A DNA stretch of 64,000 nt from NCEH01 sp040049195 (GTDB lineage: Bacteria; Pseudomonadota; Alphaproteobacteria; Rhizobiales; Xanthobacteraceae), in assembly GCF_040049195.1 (NCBI RefSeq), contig NZ_JBDZDL010000003.1; one strand, given 5' to 3'. Positions 54,814 to 63,200 of the stretch are shown here, in pieces. The notes below the pieces were generated by a model. The model saw only the letters and a list, made by a program, of their open reading frames with translations. It was not told where the DNA came from and made no database searches. Both the position numbers and the translations under genes were made by a program. Within the stretch, counting starts at the first letter, position 1; each line of letters begins with the position of its first letter.

Positions 54814-56103
54814 ATGACGGCCTCCATCCGCGACACGGCCAACAAGCAAAACCTGCTGCTGCTCATCCAGCTGCGCTGGCTCGCGGTGGTCGGGCAAGTG
54901 GTGACGATCCTTATCGTCAAATTCTGGTTCGACATCCATCTGCCCCTGGCTGAGCTGACCGCGGTCATGCTGTTCCTGATCGGGCTGAACCTTGTCAGCG
55001 TGCTGCGCCATCTCAAATCGGAGGCGGTGACGAACACCGAGCTGTTCCTCGAACTGATGCTCGACGTCGCCGCCCTCACGGCGCAGCTCTATCTCAGCGG
55101 GGGCGCCGCCAACCCCTTCATCTCCCTCTATCTGTTGCAGATCACCCTGGGCGCGGTGCTGCTCGAGGCATGGTCCGCCTGGTTTCTCGTGGCCATGGCC
55201 TGCGGCGGCTATCTCTGGCTCACGACAACCTATCGCAAGCTCTCGCTGGCGACTCACGAGCCGCACCCTCGGCTGCTGGATCTCCACATTCAGGGCATGT
55301 TCGTCTGCTTCTTGTTGGCCGCGTGCCTGCTGGTGCTGTTCATCACACGCATCAATTTAAACCTGCGCGCGCGCGACTCCCATCTCGCGGATCTGCGGCA
55401 GAAATCAGCGGAGGAAGATCACATCGTGCGGTTGAGCCTGCTAGCTTCCGGCGCCGCCCATGAGCTCGGGACACCCCTCGCCACGCTCTCCGTCATCTTG
55501 AATGATTGGCGGCGGGTGGAGGCTTTCAAGGCGGATCCGGAACTCGCCGACGAGCTCGACGAGATGCAGAGCCAGCTGGACCGCTGCAAGACCATCGTTT
55601 CCGACATCCTCATGTCCTCCGGCGAGGCGCGCGGCGAAGGCACGGTGCGCACCACCGCAAGCGCCTTCTTCGACGAACTGGTCGACGAATGGCGCTCCAG
55701 CCGCTCCCCGCCCCTGCTCGATTATCGCAACGCCATCGTCTCGGACGCGGCGATCATTTCCGATCCCGCCCTGAAGCAGGTCATCTTCAACATTTTCGAC
55801 AATGCGCTGGAAGCCTCGCCGAGCTGGGTGGGCGTGACGGTGCTGCAGCGCGCAAACGATTTCCTCATCGAGGTCCACGATGCCGGGCCAGGATTTCAAC
55901 CGGACATGCTGGCCGAATTCGGCAAGCCCTACCGATCCAGCAAAAAACGGCCCGGCGGGGGCCTCGGCCTGTTTCTGGTGGTGAACGTGGTGCGCAAGCT
56001 CGGGGGGAGGGTCACCGCGCAAAACGATCCCGAAGGGGGCGCGGCCGTGACCGTGACATTGCCGCTGGCCGCGCTCTCGCTGGGAGTGAATGATGGACGA
56101 TAA
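54814..56103 (+). CDS. regB: Redox-responsive sensor histidine kinase RegB/PrrB/ActS
   Basis: The 429-residue kinase has about six N-terminal membrane helices and the quinone-binding motif GGAANPF (96-102) of RegB. The H box is GAAHELGTPLATLSVI with His216. Cys258 in DRCKTIVSDIL lies 42 residues on, at the position of the redox-active Cys of R. capsulatus RegB. The ATP-binding end has FNIFDNALEASP, HDAGPGF and GGGLGLFLVVNVV. RegB senses the quinone-pool redox state and phosphorylates RegA. It lies 33 bp after surf1 and overlaps regA by up to 14 bases, linking the kinase directly to the terminal quinol oxidase operon. Confidence 0.94.
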   Translation: MTASIRDTANKQNLLLLIQLRWLAVVGQVVTILIVKFWFDIHLPLAELTAVMLFLIGLNLVSVLRHLKSEAVTNTELFLELMLDVAALTAQLYLSGGAANPFISLYLLQITLGAVLLEAWSAWFLVAMACGGYLWLTTTYRKLSLATHEPHPRLLDLHIQGMFVCFLLAACLLVLFITRINLNLRARDSHLADLRQKSAEEDHIVRLSLLASGAAHELGTPLATLSVILNDWRRVEAFKADPELADELDEMQSQLDRCKTIVSDILMSSGEARGEGTVRTTASAFFDELVDEWRSSRSPPLLDYRNAIVSDAAIISDPALKQVIFNIFDNALEASPSWVGVTVLQRANDFLIEVHDAGPGFQPDMLAEFGKPYRSSKKRPGGGLGLFLVVNVVRKLGGRVTAQNDPEGGAAVTVTLPLAALSLGVNDGR

Positions 56104-56626
56104 GCGCGTCTTGCTGATCGTTGAGGACGACGCGGCCTTCGCGAAGGCGTTGCGCAGATCGTTCGAGCGGCGGGATTACGAGGTCCATGTGAGCGACCGT
56201 CTCGAAGGCGTCCAGGCGCTTCTCGCCACCCGCTCGCTCGGCTATGCGGTGGTGGACCTCAAGCTTGCCGGCGGCTCCGGCCTTGAATGCGTGAAAGCGC
56301 TGCACCACCACGATTGCGAAATGAAGATCGTCGTGCTCACGGGTTTCGCCAGCATCGCGACGGCGGTCGAGGCCATCAAGCTCGGGGCGTGCCACTATCT
56401 GGCAAAGCCCGCGAACACGGACGACATCGAGGCCGCCTTCGACAAGGTGGACGGAGATGCCACCATCGCAGTCAGCGGGCGGCCGACCTCGCTGAAGAAT
56501 CTGGAATGGGAGCGCATCCACGAAACGCTGGTCGAGACCGATTTCAACATATCGGAAGCGGCCCGTCGGCTGGGCATGCACCGGCGTACGCTGGCGCGGA
56601 AGCTCGAAAAAAAGCGCGTGCCGTAA
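56090..56626 (+). CDS. regA: Response regulator RegA/PrrA/ActR
   Basis: The 178-residue regulator has a receiver domain (VEDD pocket, Asp56 in VVDLKLAGGSGLE, Lys in YLAKPANTDDI) and a short Fis-type helix-turn-helix at the end (ETDFNISEAARRLGMHRRTLARKLEKK), the RegA arrangement. It usually controls photosynthesis, nitrogen, CO2 fixation or respiration genes. Two adjacent ATGs (56090, 56093) are possible; GGAG spacing favours the second. It overlaps the regB 3' end. An effect on the cyo promoter is plausible but not shown. Confidence 0.95.
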   Translation: MMDDKRVLLIVEDDAAFAKALRRSFERRDYEVHVSDRLEGVQALLATRSLGYAVVDLKLAGGSGLECVKALHHHDCEMKIVVLTGFASIATAVEAIKLGACHYLAKPANTDDIEAAFDKVDGDATIAVSGRPTSLKNLEWERIHETLVETDFNISEAARRLGMHRRTLARKLEKKRVP

Positions 56627-57001
56627 GGGTGTAAATGGATGGTACGGACAGCACGAGCCTGATCCCGGCACCTCCCGCACACTGACCGGCGTCGCGCACG
56701 CCGCCCCGCAGGCGCAAGAGACCCACACGGGTTGCATGTCTGGGCCGCCCCAATATTGATCGTTGCGGCTACGAGGACGGCAGCTTGCTACCTTCTGCCG
56801 GCACCGCGCTGGGGAAAAAGCGAGCATTTGCAACACTGACGACGCTTTACACCCGCATGGCGCCCAGCTCGCATTTTTGCCGCAGCAATCATTTATCGCA
56901 CACGGCGCGTGCCCCGATGCCTCTTGCGCTTCACGATTTATCCACACAAGAAGAGCGACACTGGCTAGGATAAAGATCTTCCAACTTAGAAAGTCGGCGC
57001 C
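56627..57001. promoter_or_regulatory. Intergenic region upstream of the deacetylase gene
   Basis: I recognise no gene in these 375 bp. The composition becomes more AT-rich after 56870, which fits a promoter for the deacetylase gene. Short frames across it have no ribosome-binding site or conserved content. Confidence 0.35.
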
Positions 57002-58117
57002 GTGAAACGGCTTTTGGCATTGTCCGCAATCGTGGTTACTGGCGCGCTCGGTGTCGGGTTCGCCGCCCATCAGATGCTTCGGCCCGCCCCGGCGGCCCAG
57101 GCGGCGTCGTCCGTGACGCCTCCCTCGGCGCCGATCATTACGGGCTCGATCGCCGCAACCCCATCGAATGCGCTTCCGCCATTGCCCCAGGCCAATGCGC
57201 CGTCTTCGTCCACGGTCGTCGCGCAGGCCCGCGCCACCCTGCCGGCTCTGCCACCGATCCAGCCCGTCGGCGCTCCGGCACCGACCGGCTCCCAGCCAGC
57301 CCCGGCCGTGCTGGGCGGTGCCGTGCCCCCGGCCGCCGGTCCGGCCCTCGAGCCCGCCGCGCCCGTGCCGCCGCCGACCTCTTACCGCTTCATGGAAGTG
57401 GACGGCCCGTACATTGCCATCACGTTCGACGACGGCCCCAATCCCGAGACGACTCCGAAGCTGCTGAAGATCCTTGAAGCGCGCAACATCAAGGCGACGT
57501 TCTTCATGCTCGGCACCAATGCGACCGCCTACCCGGACGTGGTGCGCGCCGTCGCGGCGGCCGGCCACGAGGTGGGCAACCATTCCTGGAACCACCCGCA
57601 GCTGCCGAAGCTCACCCTCGCCGCCGCGGACAAGCAGATCGAGGATACGTCGGCGGCGATCGAGGCCGCGACCGGCAAGAAGCCGCTGTATCTGCGCCCG
57701 CCGTATGGCGCCATGACGCCCGCGCTCCAGCAGCACCTGGTGCAGAAGTACGGCGTGACGATGATCTTCTGGTCGGTGGATCCGCTGGACTGGAAGGTGC
57801 GCGACGCCCAGAATATCTACGATCAGATCATGAAGCATGTGCGGCCGGGCGCCATCATTCTGGCGCATGACATCCACGCCACCACGGTGGCCGCCATGCC
57901 GCGCGTGCTCGATGCGTTGATCGCGAAGGGCTACAAATTCGTCACGGTTTCCGAACTGATCGCGATGAACAAGCCCGGTGCCCCGAAAGTGGTCGCAGCG
58001 CTGGCTCCAGCAGCGCCGAAGAAGAAGACCCGCCCCGCCCCCAAGCCGGGAGCGGCTCAAGCGGCGCCTTCGAATGCGACCCGCAACGCGAACAATGTGA
58101 ACGTCGGCCTCTATTGA
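57002..58117 (+). CDS. Polysaccharide deacetylase (NodB homology domain)
   Basis: The 371-residue protein has an N-terminal signal or anchor (MKRLLALSAIVVTGALGVGFAA), a Pro/Ala-rich linker to about 128 and a NodB domain. The latter carries catalytic Asp143-Asp144 (ITFDDGPNP), metal ligands His194 and His198 (HEVGNHSWNH), RPPYGAMTP, WSVDPLDW and ILAHDIH. A basic Ala/Pro tail follows. It removes acetyl groups from a GlcNAc polymer, chitin oligomer or peptidoglycan in the periplasm. Start is GTG 57002. Confidence 0.94.
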   Translation: MKRLLALSAIVVTGALGVGFAAHQMLRPAPAAQAASSVTPPSAPIITGSIAATPSNALPPLPQANAPSSSTVVAQARATLPALPPIQPVGAPAPTGSQPAPAVLGGAVPPAAGPALEPAAPVPPPTSYRFMEVDGPYIAITFDDGPNPETTPKLLKILEARNIKATFFMLGTNATAYPDVVRAVAAAGHEVGNHSWNHPQLPKLTLAAADKQIEDTSAAIEAATGKKPLYLRPPYGAMTPALQQHLVQKYGVTMIFWSVDPLDWKVRDAQNIYDQIMKHVRPGAIILAHDIHATTVAAMPRVLDALIAKGYKFVTVSELIAMNKPGAPKVVAALAPAAPKKKTRPAPKPGAAQAAPSNATRNANNVNVGLY

Positions 58118-58123
58118 GGCGGG

Positions 58124-58149
58124 GCGGCCCTTCCTCTGGGAGGGGCCGC
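58124..58149 (+). terminator. Stem-loop after the deacetylase gene
   Basis: An 11-bp stem with one G-T pair (58124-58134 with 58139-58149) and a 4-nt loop lies just after the stop codon. No T-tract follows. It sits between convergent genes and may terminate weakly. Confidence 0.4.
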
Positions 58150-58241
58150 AACTCGCCCGCCCGGGTTGAGATTGCGCCGGCGGGAACGGCCGCCGTCCCC
58201 GAAGCAATCCCGCAGGCTAAAAATCGATCAGCCCTCGCCCA

Positions 58242-58772
58242 TTATTCGGGCAGAGCCGGCCCCCATCGCAGCGGGGCGCGCCCGTGCTCATTGTCGGCGG
58301 CGACCAGCTTTTTCAGATAGGACATGAAATGCTGACGCTCCTCGTCTGAGAGCGCGGCGAGAGTGCGCATGTGCGCGGCCGCCGTCAAAGGCGCGATCTG
58401 GTCGAGTAAGGCGCGGCCTTCATCCGTCAGATGAACAAGCTTCAACCGCTTGTCCTCGCTGCTATTCCCGCGTGCGACAAGCCCGCGCGCCGCCAGCCTG
58501 CGAATGACCTGGCCGACGGTGGCGCGATCGACGCCGATCATTGCTGCCAGTCCCGCCTGGTCCAAGCCCTGCCGCCGCGCAAGGACAGTCAGGATACTGG
58601 ATTGCACCGGCGTCACATTCAGGCCGGAGCAGGCCTCGTAGAACATCGCGAGGTGGATCTGGTGCAGGCGGCGGATCAAAAATCCCGGCCGTTCCGTCAA
58701 TTCTGTCTCCGCGTCCGCGCGCTCCTCGGTTGGTGCCGGACCGCTCCCCCGCACGCTCGTCGTCATGGCCAT
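58242..58772 (-). CDS. MarR-family transcriptional regulator
   Basis: The 176-residue regulator has the MarR winged helix: FYEACSGLNVTPVQSSILTVLARRQGLDQAGLAAMIGVDRATVGQVIRRLAARGLVARGNSSEDKRLKLVHLTDEG. The wing has the usual D.R motif. ATG 58772 is chosen (GGGGGA 4 nt upstream) rather than a TTG at 58793. It faces an ABC/amidohydrolase operon. Two tandem TAAG-N4-CTTA dyads in the gap are probable operators for it. Confidence 0.93.
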   Translation of the reverse strand: MAMTTSVRGSGPAPTEERADAETELTERPGFLIRRLHQIHLAMFYEACSGLNVTPVQSSILTVLARRQGLDQAGLAAMIGVDRATVGQVIRRLAARGLVARGNSSEDKRLKLVHLTDEGRALLDQIAPLTAAAHMRTLAALSDEERQHFMSYLKKLVAADNEHGRAPLRWGPALPE

Positions 58773-58821
58773 CGAATCCCCCACGCTCCGCAATAATTGG
58801 TTCTTGGCATAAACATTGCTT

Positions 58822-58848
58822 TAAGTCATCTTATGATAAGTGCACTTA
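58822..58848. promoter_or_regulatory. Tandem TAAG-N4-CTTA dyads, candidate MarR operator
   Basis: TAAGTCATCTTA (58822-58833) and TAAGTGCACTTA (58837-58848) are two TAAG-N4-CTTA dyads with a 15-bp period; the second is a perfect palindrome. They lie between the divergent marR and ABC ATPase genes, where a repressor could control both. Binding by the adjacent MarR protein is inference from position and dyad size. Confidence 0.65.
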
Positions 58849-58869
58849 CTAAAACTGATTGACCGCCTC

Positions 58870-59637
58870 ATGCAAGCGCAACTCCAGATCGACGACGTCA
58901 CCATCAGATACAGAACCCGCCGGAGCGAGGTGACGGCGGCCTACCGTATCAGTTTTGATGTCTATCGCGGTGAGCGCACGGTTCTCCTCGGTCCCTCGGG
59001 CTGCGGCAAGTCCAGCCTGCTGAAGGCAGTCGGCGGTTTCATCCGGCCGCTCTCGGGCGCCATCCGCCTGAACGGCCGCGCCATTACCGCGCCGGGCCCG
59101 GACCGCATGATGGTGTTTCAGGAATTCGACCAATTGCTCCCGTGGAAATCGGTGCTGGGCAATGTGGCGTTCGCGCTGCGCAAAGGTGCCGGCCTTGGTG
59201 CCGAGGAGGCGAAGGCCCGCGCGCTGGAGGCGATCGACGCGGTTCGACTCACCGGTTTTCGCGACGCCTACCCGCACGAGCTTTCCGGCGGCATGAAGCA
59301 GCGTGTCGCCATCGCCCGCGCCATGGCGATGCAGCCTGAGCTGCTGCTCATGGACGAGCCCTTCGCCGCCCTCGACGCTCTCACCCGCCAGCAGATGCAG
59401 GAGGAATTGATCCGCCTGTGGCGCGAGATCGGCTTCAGCCTGCTGTTCGTCACCCATTCCATCGACGAGGCCATCCTGGTGGGCAGCCGCATCATCGTTC
59501 TCTCCCCCCATCCTGGCCGCGTGCGCGCTGAAATCGACTGCCGCGACATCACGGAAGCCGATCGCGGCGGGGAACGATTCGAAGCCATGCGCCGGCGGAT
59601 CGACACCCTCCTGTTCGGGGAACGCACCCATGCCTGA
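58870..59637 (+). CDS. ABC transporter ATP-binding protein, NitT/TauT type (system 2)
   Basis: The 255-residue ATPase has Walker A GPSGCGKSSLL, Q-loop FQEFDQLLPWKSVLGN, signature LSGGMKQRVAIARAMAM, Walker B LLLMDEPFAALD and His in VTHSIDEA. ATG 58870 is preferred; a GTG at 58840 would add ten residues but lies inside the candidate operator. Neither start has a clear ribosome-binding site. The last 8 bases overlap the permease gene. Confidence 0.93.
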   Translation: MQAQLQIDDVTIRYRTRRSEVTAAYRISFDVYRGERTVLLGPSGCGKSSLLKAVGGFIRPLSGAIRLNGRAITAPGPDRMMVFQEFDQLLPWKSVLGNVAFALRKGAGLGAEEAKARALEAIDAVRLTGFRDAYPHELSGGMKQRVAIARAMAMQPELLLMDEPFAALDALTRQQMQEELIRLWREIGFSLLFVTHSIDEAILVGSRIIVLSPHPGRVRAEIDCRDITEADRGGERFEAMRRRIDTLLFGERTHA

Positions 59638-60511
59638 AACCCGGCACCCCATTGAGCCCCCGGCCCGGCCGGATATCATGAACGACGTGCAGGCCCCGCT
59701 GCCGGACGACATGCCGGTCGCCCGCGAACTGCCGTGGTGGCGGCGCGCGCTCGATCACGCGCCGGTGCGCCGCCTGCTCGTGGTGATCGCATTCGCGGTG
59801 ATCTGGGAGGCATACGGGCGTTATCTCAACGATCCGCTCCTCGTTCCGACCTTTTCGCAAACCCTCTCGGCGCTGGTCGATTCCTGCCTCAGCGGCGAAT
59901 TGCCGGCGCGGGTATGGTCAAGCCTGCGAGTTCTCGCCAGTGGCTATGCGCTTGGCGTCGCCTGCGCAGCGGTGTTGACGACGCTGGCCGTGACGGTGCC
60001 CGGCGGCGGCGACGTGCTGGGCACCATGACCGTCATGTTCAACCCGCTGCCCGCCATCGCTCTGCTCCCGCTCGCCCTGATCTGGTTCGGCATCGGCAAT
60101 TTCAGCCTGGTGTTCGTCATCACCCATTCGGTGCTCTGGGCGGTGGCGCTCAACACCCACACCGGCTTCCTCGCCGTGCCGCAGACCCAGCGCATGGCCG
60201 GCCGCAATCTCGGTCTGCACGGCGTCGGCCTGGTCGCGCACATCCTCGTGCCATCGGCCGTGCCCTCCATCCTTACCGGGCTGCGTATCGGCTGGGCCTT
60301 CGCCTGGCGCACGCTGATTGCCGCGGAACTCGTGTTCGGGGTGTCTTCCCATTCCGGCGGGCTCGGCTGGTTCATCTATCAAAGCCGCGCAGAAATGGAC
60401 ACGGCCAACGTCTTCGCAGGCTTGATGACCATCATCCTGATCGGACTGTTCTTCGAGGGTGTGGTGTTCCGCACCGCCGAAAACCTCACCATCCGCCGTT
60501 GGGGCATGTAA
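59630..60511 (+). CDS. ABC transporter permease, NitT/TauT type (system 2)
   Basis: The 293-residue inner-membrane protein has about six hydrophobic segments and the ATPase-contact loop QTQRMAGRNLGLHGVGLVAHILVPSAVPSILTGLRIGWAFAWRTLIAAE, with the BPD permease signature. Its start overlaps the ATPase stop by 8 bases. It transports the unknown ligand delivered by the binding protein encoded next. Confidence 0.93.
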   Translation: MPETRHPIEPPARPDIMNDVQAPLPDDMPVARELPWWRRALDHAPVRRLLVVIAFAVIWEAYGRYLNDPLLVPTFSQTLSALVDSCLSGELPARVWSSLRVLASGYALGVACAAVLTTLAVTVPGGGDVLGTMTVMFNPLPAIALLPLALIWFGIGNFSLVFVITHSVLWAVALNTHTGFLAVPQTQRMAGRNLGLHGVGLVAHILVPSAVPSILTGLRIGWAFAWRTLIAAELVFGVSSHSGGLGWFIYQSRAEMDTANVFAGLMTIILIGLFFEGVVFRTAENLTIRRWGM

Positions 60512-60534
60512 CGCGAACGCAAAGGGGAAAGCTG

Positions 60535-61536
60535 ATGAAGCGATTATTGGCGAGTGCATTGCTGGTGGCCGCAATGGTTCTGCCGGCCCGTGCCGAGGTG
60601 CAGACACTGCGCATCGGCGTGCAGTTCGGTCTCGGCTATCTTCCGGTCTACGTCATGCGAGACGCGGGGCTCCTGGATGCGGAGCTGAAGAAGGCCGGCC
60701 TCCCTCCCATTCCGGTGGACATCCATAACTTCACCGGCGCACCCGATATTGGCGATGGGCTGCTTTCCGGCTCGCTCGACATCGGCGGCGGCGGCATCAC
60801 CGCGATGATGGTGGCCTGGGACAAGACCAAAAGCGCCGGCGACCGGTCGATGCGCGGCATCGTCGCGCTCTCGGCCATGCCGTATGAGCTTTTGACCAAC
60901 AACCCCAATATGAAGACGCTGGCGGACATCACCGACAAGGACCGCATCGGCCTCCCGGCGGTGAAGGTCTCGTTCCCGGCGGTGATGCTCCAGATCGCTG
61001 CCGAGCGGGAATTCGGCGTCGGCAAGCATGATCGGCTCAACGCCATGACGGTCGGCCTCGCCGGCCCCGAAGGCGCCACGGCGCTGCTCACCAATAACGG
61101 CGTCGTGGACGGCTACACGTTCGCCGCGCCCTTTATCCAGCAATTGCGCGGCAAGCCGGGCATCCACAAGGTCTGGTCCAGCACCGAGGTGTTCGGCACG
61201 CCGACCACGGCGCTCGCCACCTGGACCACGGAGCGCTTCCGCGCCCAGAACCCGAAAGTTTATGCCGCCTTCTTCGCGGCCATGCATGAGGCCAACCGCT
61301 TCATCGCCGAGCATCCCGACCAGGCGGCGGCGATCTATCTCAAGGCGGAGCAGTCCAAGCTGCCGCTCGACCTGATCGTCGAATGCATCAAGGACCCGGA
61401 GATGGCCTACAACACCGCCCCCAAGAACAGCGGCGCGCTCTCCGACTTCCTGGCCCGTATCGGTACACTGAAGCAGCGGCCGGCGAGCTGGAAGGATCTG
61501 TTTTTTCCTGAAGTCACCAGCGAACAAGGAAGCTGA
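60535..61536 (+). CDS. ABC transporter substrate-binding protein, NitT/TauT type (system 2)
   Basis: The 333-residue periplasmic protein has a signal (MKRLLASALLVAAMVLPARA) and an SsuA/NMT1-like mature part: LRIGVQFGLGYLPVYVMRDAGLLDAELKKAGL and LLSGSLDIGGGGITAMMVAWDK. AAAGGGGAAA precedes the ATG. In this operon the binding protein gene is third, after the ATPase and permease genes, the reverse of system 1. The amidohydrolase gene starts 3 bp downstream, so the imported compound is probably its substrate or precursor. Confidence 0.93.
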   Translation: MKRLLASALLVAAMVLPARAEVQTLRIGVQFGLGYLPVYVMRDAGLLDAELKKAGLPPIPVDIHNFTGAPDIGDGLLSGSLDIGGGGITAMMVAWDKTKSAGDRSMRGIVALSAMPYELLTNNPNMKTLADITDKDRIGLPAVKVSFPAVMLQIAAEREFGVGKHDRLNAMTVGLAGPEGATALLTNNGVVDGYTFAAPFIQQLRGKPGIHKVWSSTEVFGTPTTALATWTTERFRAQNPKVYAAFFAAMHEANRFIAEHPDQAAAIYLKAEQSKLPLDLIVECIKDPEMAYNTAPKNSGALSDFLARIGTLKQRPASWKDLFFPEVTSEQGS

Positions 61537-61539
61537 TCG

Positions 61540-63036
61540 ATGGGTGAGAAACGTACCCGCATGACCTGCGGCTGGCTCGTGGGTCATGACGGCACGGGTC
61601 ATACGCTGTGGCGGAACGGCGAACTGGTCTGGGAAGGCAACACGATCCTGTTTGTGGGCGAGGGCTTCGACGGCGACGTGGACGTGGAGATGGACGCCAG
61701 GGACCGCCTCGTGGTCCCCGGCTTCATCGATACCCACGTGCATTCCGGCCATCGCGCTTCCCACCGGCTGATCAGCGACGTCGGGCGGCCGGATTATTTC
61801 GGCCAGCCCTTCCTGGAAATCAGCGTGGCGCGCGAAGGCACCCGCGTCGGCGGCGACGTGCGCTATGTGCGGCCCGACGACAAGGCCGCATCCGAGGCGC
61901 TGACGCTGAATGCCCGCTTTACCGCCGCCGAGCTGCTGCGCAACGGCATCACCACCTTTATCGAGTTCGGCAGCCAGCTGAAGGTTCAGGAAGCCTTGCT
62001 GCAGGAGGTCGGCACGATCGGCAACCGCGCCTATCTCGGGCCCGGCTTCGACAGCGGCCGCTGGGTGGGCGGGGAAAACGGAAAGCTCGTGCGGGTCATC
62101 GACGAGCCGGCCGGCGAGCGGGAATTCGAACTCGCCCTCGATTTCATCGCCCGTCACGACGGCGCGCATGACGGGCGCGTGCGCGGCATTCTCGTGCCCC
62201 GCGAAATCGAGACCTGCACCGTGGACCTCATGCGCAAGGCCGCCATCGCGGCACGCGAACGCAAGCTGCCGGTGGCGATCCACGCGGCCTACAATATCCA
62301 TGAAGTCTTCGACATCATCCGCGAGCACCAGATGACCTCGGTCGAGCTTCTGGAGCATGTGGGGCTGATGTCGTCCACGCTGAACATCGGCCACGGCAAT
62401 TTCACCGCCGATAATCCGCTGGCCAATTATTCGGGATCCCACGACCTGGAGATCATGGGCCGCCATCAATGCTCCATCTCCCATTGCCCGGTGAACGTGG
62501 CGCGGCGCGGGCGTTTCCTGAACAGCTGGCAATCCTACCGCAAGGCCGGCGTCAACATCGCGCTCGGCACGGACACCTATCCGCGCGACATGATCCTGCA
62601 GATGCGCAACGCCTCCTACATGGGCAAGATCGCCAGCCATAACCTCAAGGCGGCCACCGCCGCCGAGGTGTTTTCGGCCGCGACGCTGGGCGGCGCCCAT
62701 TCGGTGGGGCGTGAGGACCTCGGACGCCTGGCGCCCGGTGCGAAGGCCGACATCGTCACCATCGATCTCACCGGCCGCGACAGCCTGCGCTACGGCCCGG
62801 TGCGCGACCCCATCAAGAGCCTCGTGGATTGCGGCATCGGCGACGATGTGGACACGGTGATCGTCGACGGCATCGTGCGGATGGAAGGCGGGAAGATTCC
62901 CGGCATTTCCTTCGCGGAGCTGCGCGCAGGCGCCCAGGCGGCGGGCGAGCGGGTCTGGGCGGGCTGGCAGGAGTGGGATCCGCATGGGCGAACCGCACAA
63001 GAGATGAGCCCGCTGAGCTTCCCCGTGAGAAACTGA
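61540..63036 (+). CDS. Metal-dependent amidohydrolase (chlorohydrolase/deaminase-like)
   Basis: The 498-residue enzyme of the amidohydrolase superfamily has metal ligands His66 and His68 (GFIDTHVHSGH), His248 (VAIHAAYN), His285 (IGHGNF) and Asp345 (ALGTDTYPRD), the pattern of the TrzN/AtzA/guanine-deaminase-like group (subtype III: HxH, H, H, D). Members deaminate or hydrolyse C-N or C-Cl bonds on heterocycles. AAGGA lies 8 nt before the ATG. Coupled to the ABC importer, it likely starts catabolism of the imported compound. A strong terminator follows. Confidence 0.92.
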   Translation: MGEKRTRMTCGWLVGHDGTGHTLWRNGELVWEGNTILFVGEGFDGDVDVEMDARDRLVVPGFIDTHVHSGHRASHRLISDVGRPDYFGQPFLEISVAREGTRVGGDVRYVRPDDKAASEALTLNARFTAAELLRNGITTFIEFGSQLKVQEALLQEVGTIGNRAYLGPGFDSGRWVGGENGKLVRVIDEPAGEREFELALDFIARHDGAHDGRVRGILVPREIETCTVDLMRKAAIAARERKLPVAIHAAYNIHEVFDIIREHQMTSVELLEHVGLMSSTLNIGHGNFTADNPLANYSGSHDLEIMGRHQCSISHCPVNVARRGRFLNSWQSYRKAGVNIALGTDTYPRDMILQMRNASYMGKIASHNLKAATAAEVFSAATLGGAHSVGREDLGRLAPGAKADIVTIDLTGRDSLRYGPVRDPIKSLVDCGIGDDVDTVIVDGIVRMEGGKIPGISFAELRAGAQAAGERVWAGWQEWDPHGRTAQEMSPLSFPVRN

Positions 63037-63096
63037 CGGACGCGTCCGGGGATGGCGCGGCCGCGAACCGATCTCGACCGCCTCCGACGATTGGAC

Positions 63097-63129
63097 AGGC
63101 GACGCGGAACCCCGCGTCGCCTTTCTTTT
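63097..63129 (+). terminator. Intrinsic terminator of the ABC/amidohydrolase operon
   Basis: A perfect 11-bp stem (AGGCGACGCGG with CCGCGTCGCCT) and a 4-nt loop are followed by TTTCTTTT, 60 bp after the stop codon. It separates the operon from the convergent DUF1028 gene. Confidence 0.9.
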
Positions 63130-63200
63130 CTCCAAGGGACCGCCAAGCGCCAGCTGCATCACGGATGGCTGGCCGGGCGCGCGCGAAGTCCAGGCGTGCC

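Noticed and set aside
56763..57005. An 80-codon plus-strand frame before the deacetylase gene
   Set aside because: No start signal or motif, and it overlaps the deacetylase start; regarded as non-coding.
58840..58869. GTG 58840 as start of the ABC ATPase gene
   Set aside because: It lies within the second TAAG-N4-CTTA dyad and adds ten residues without family similarity; ATG 58870 is preferred, though neither start has a good ribosome-binding site.
60544..63162. An 872-codon open frame on the minus strand opposite the ABC binding-protein and amidohydrolase genes
   Set aside because: It mirrors real genes with clear motifs on the plus strand. Its translation is Arg/His/Gly-rich without domain structure, the usual antisense artefact in GC-rich codon usage.
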